This document shows, piece after piece, positions 6,653 to 7,803 of a stretch of 7,803 nt of DNA (positions are counted from its first letter, which is position 1; the number at the start of each line of letters is the position of its first letter). This DNA comes from SLLG01 sp964403935 (GTDB lineage Bacteria > Verrucomicrobiota > Verrucomicrobiia > Opitutales > Oceanipulchritudinaceae). The stretch is from contig CAYOIB010000102.1 of the NCBI GenBank assembly GCA_964403935.1, positions 1 to 7,803 on the forward strand, read 5' to 3'. The position numbers were made by a program, and so were the translations under genes. Under the pieces are notes generated by a model, which saw only the letters and a program-made list of their open reading frames with translations, searched no databases and was not told where the DNA came from.

Positions 6653-7803
6653 ATGAACGCGCCACAAGCAACGGGTCTCGAGACCGATCCTCCAAAGGTC
6701 ATAGCGCCTGTCGAGAACGACGGGGTTTTTCAGAGCTGGGCGTTTCCCGGTTCGCATTTTCACCTGACACAGGTGGAATTGCAGGACGGGACAGACCGGG
6801 TCAACGAGCTCGTGCATGAGCGATCGTGGTTATTGCATCCGTCGGAGAAGCTCGCCCTGCGGGGGAATCTATTCTGCCTGGAAGATCTGGCGGCATCCAA
6901 GGGCTGGATTTTTGTTTTGCCCGCACCTTTGCCCGATGCCCGACCGGTGAAGGCGGAGTATGATCTGCGCTTTTTGCTCCTGGAAGATCATTTGCGAGTT
7001 GAGGCTTGTCAGCCCTCAGGGGCCAAAGCGTGGGTGCAGTTGGAGTATAGCGGAGGGGTGGTGGAGCGCACGCGGGTCTTACATGGATGGCAAGCGGCAC
7101 AGCGTCCGGCACATGCCCTCCATACGATGCCTTCGTTTTTGAGCAATACCTGGGGCGATCGCTCGCGCGACGGGCGGATGCACGAGGCTTTTATGTGCGA
7201 AGAAATCCGTCTGGCGGCAGAGATGGGGGTGGATGTCGTTCAGCTCGACGATGGTTGGCAAAAAGGAATTTCGGCAAATTCCACCCTGGCCGATCAGGGC
7301 GGGGTTTGGGAAGGTTTCTGGAAGTCGGATCCGGAGTTCTGGACGCCGCATCCGGAGCGCTTTCCGCGTGGGCTGGAGCCTCTGGTTGAACGGGCGGCAG
7401 AATGCGGGGTGATGCTGGGGTTGTGGTTTGCGCCGGACTCCTGGCAGGAGCTGCAGAACTGGGAACGGGATGCGGACTGTCTCATCGCCTTGTATCGGAA
7501 ATACGGTGTGAGGCACTTCAAGCTCGATAGCATCGTCGCTGAAACCGGGACCGCCCTCGGAAATCTTCGACGGATGATCGAGAAGGTCCAGGCGGGGAGT
7601 GGCGGGGAGGTGGTTTTTGATCTCGATATCACGGCGGGAACCCGACCGGGGCCATTCGGGCTTCTATCCTGTGGTCCGCTCTTCGTGGAGAATCGCTACA
7701 CCGATTGGCGCAACTACTGGCCGCACCACACCTTGCGTGTGCTCTGGCAATTGATGCCCTGGATCGATCCCCGGCGCCTCCGGATGGAGCTTCTGAATCC
7801 AGA
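6653..7803 (+). CDS. GH36 alpha-galactosidase-like enzyme, 3' end cut by window
   Basis: The first 383 codons of an open frame run off the window edge. Residues 1-160 look like the N-terminal beta-sandwich of GH36, and the TIM barrel starts at about 163 with SFLSNTWGDRSRDG. QLDDGWQKG (D199-D200) is the clan GH-D substrate-binding motif. FKLDS supplies the expected nucleophile D292, and ENRYTDW supplies the likely acid/base D351, 59 residues further on, close to the spacing known for GH36 enzymes. The protein should release terminal alpha-galactose; alpha-N-acetylgalactosaminidase is an alternative within the family. ATG 6653 is the first usable start, since an in-frame TAG lies at 6641-6643. 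There is no signal peptide, so a cytosolic site is expected. It follows the GH2 gene by 81 bases with no clear terminator between them, so co-transcription is plausible. No Shine-Dalgarno sequence is visible. Confidence 0.9.
   Translation, partial: MNAPQATGLETDPPKVIAPVENDGVFQSWAFPGSHFHLTQVELQDGTDRVNELVHERSWLLHPSEKLALRGNLFCLEDLAASKGWIFVLPAPLPDARPVKAEYDLRFLLLEDHLRVEACQPSGAKAWVQLEYSGGVVERTRVLHGWQAAQRPAHALHTMPSFLSNTWGDRSRDGRMHEAFMCEEIRLAAEMGVDVVQLDDGWQKGISANSTLADQGGVWEGFWKSDPEFWTPHPERFPRGLEPLVERAAECGVMLGLWFAPDSWQELQNWERDADCLIALYRKYGVRHFKLDSIVAETGTALGNLRRMIEKVQAGSGGEVVFDLDITAGTRPGPFGLLSCGPLFVENRYTDWRNYWPHHTLRVLWQLMPWIDPRRLRMELLNP

Overview
The window reads as part of a carbohydrate-degradation locus from a Verrucomicrobia-like bacterium (Opitutae/Puniceicoccales type is my best guess). 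Three things point there: a LacI regulator with an Opitutae-like N-terminus, a PEP-CTERM protein ending in IPEPGTY, a hydrophobic helix and RRR, and a large secreted glycosidase with a long tail of PKD, LamG and Asp-rich calcium-loop modules. The DNA is moderately GC-rich, and Shine-Dalgarno sequences are weak or absent before all four genes. The taxonomic guess is inference from protein style, not from a marker gene.

Layout. Bases 15-1046 (minus strand) encode a complete LacI-family repressor. The divergent intergenic region, 1047-1245, holds a 14-bp near-palindrome (1099-1112) that is a good operator candidate, and a weak promoter-like element. Bases 1246-2043 (plus) encode a 265-residue PEP-CTERM protein with a signal peptide and a probable beta-sandwich body. 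A strong intrinsic terminator (2068-2114) follows. Bases 2141-6571 (plus) encode a 1476-residue exported GH2 glycosidase, probably a beta-galactosidase. Its catalytic part is complete and is followed by about 540 residues of accessory modules. Bases 6653-7803 (plus) hold the first 383 codons of a GH36 alpha-galactosidase-like enzyme without a signal peptide; it is cut off by the window edge.

How the genes may work together (inference). The secreted GH2 enzyme would remove beta-linked galactose (or a related sugar) from a glycan outside the cytoplasm. Its LamG/PKD tail, and perhaps the sorted PEP-CTERM protein, would hold substrate or enzyme at the surface. The cytosolic GH36 enzyme would process imported alpha-galactosides. 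The LacI protein would sense a sugar and repress from the shared intergenic region. The terminator between the PEP-CTERM gene and the GH2 gene suggests that the first gene is expressed more strongly than the enzymes, or independently of them.

No mobile element, CRISPR array, tRNA or rRNA was seen. The individual families are known. The less ordinary points are the PEP-CTERM/GH2 pairing, the modular tail of the GH2 enzyme, and the terminator and operator arrangement.
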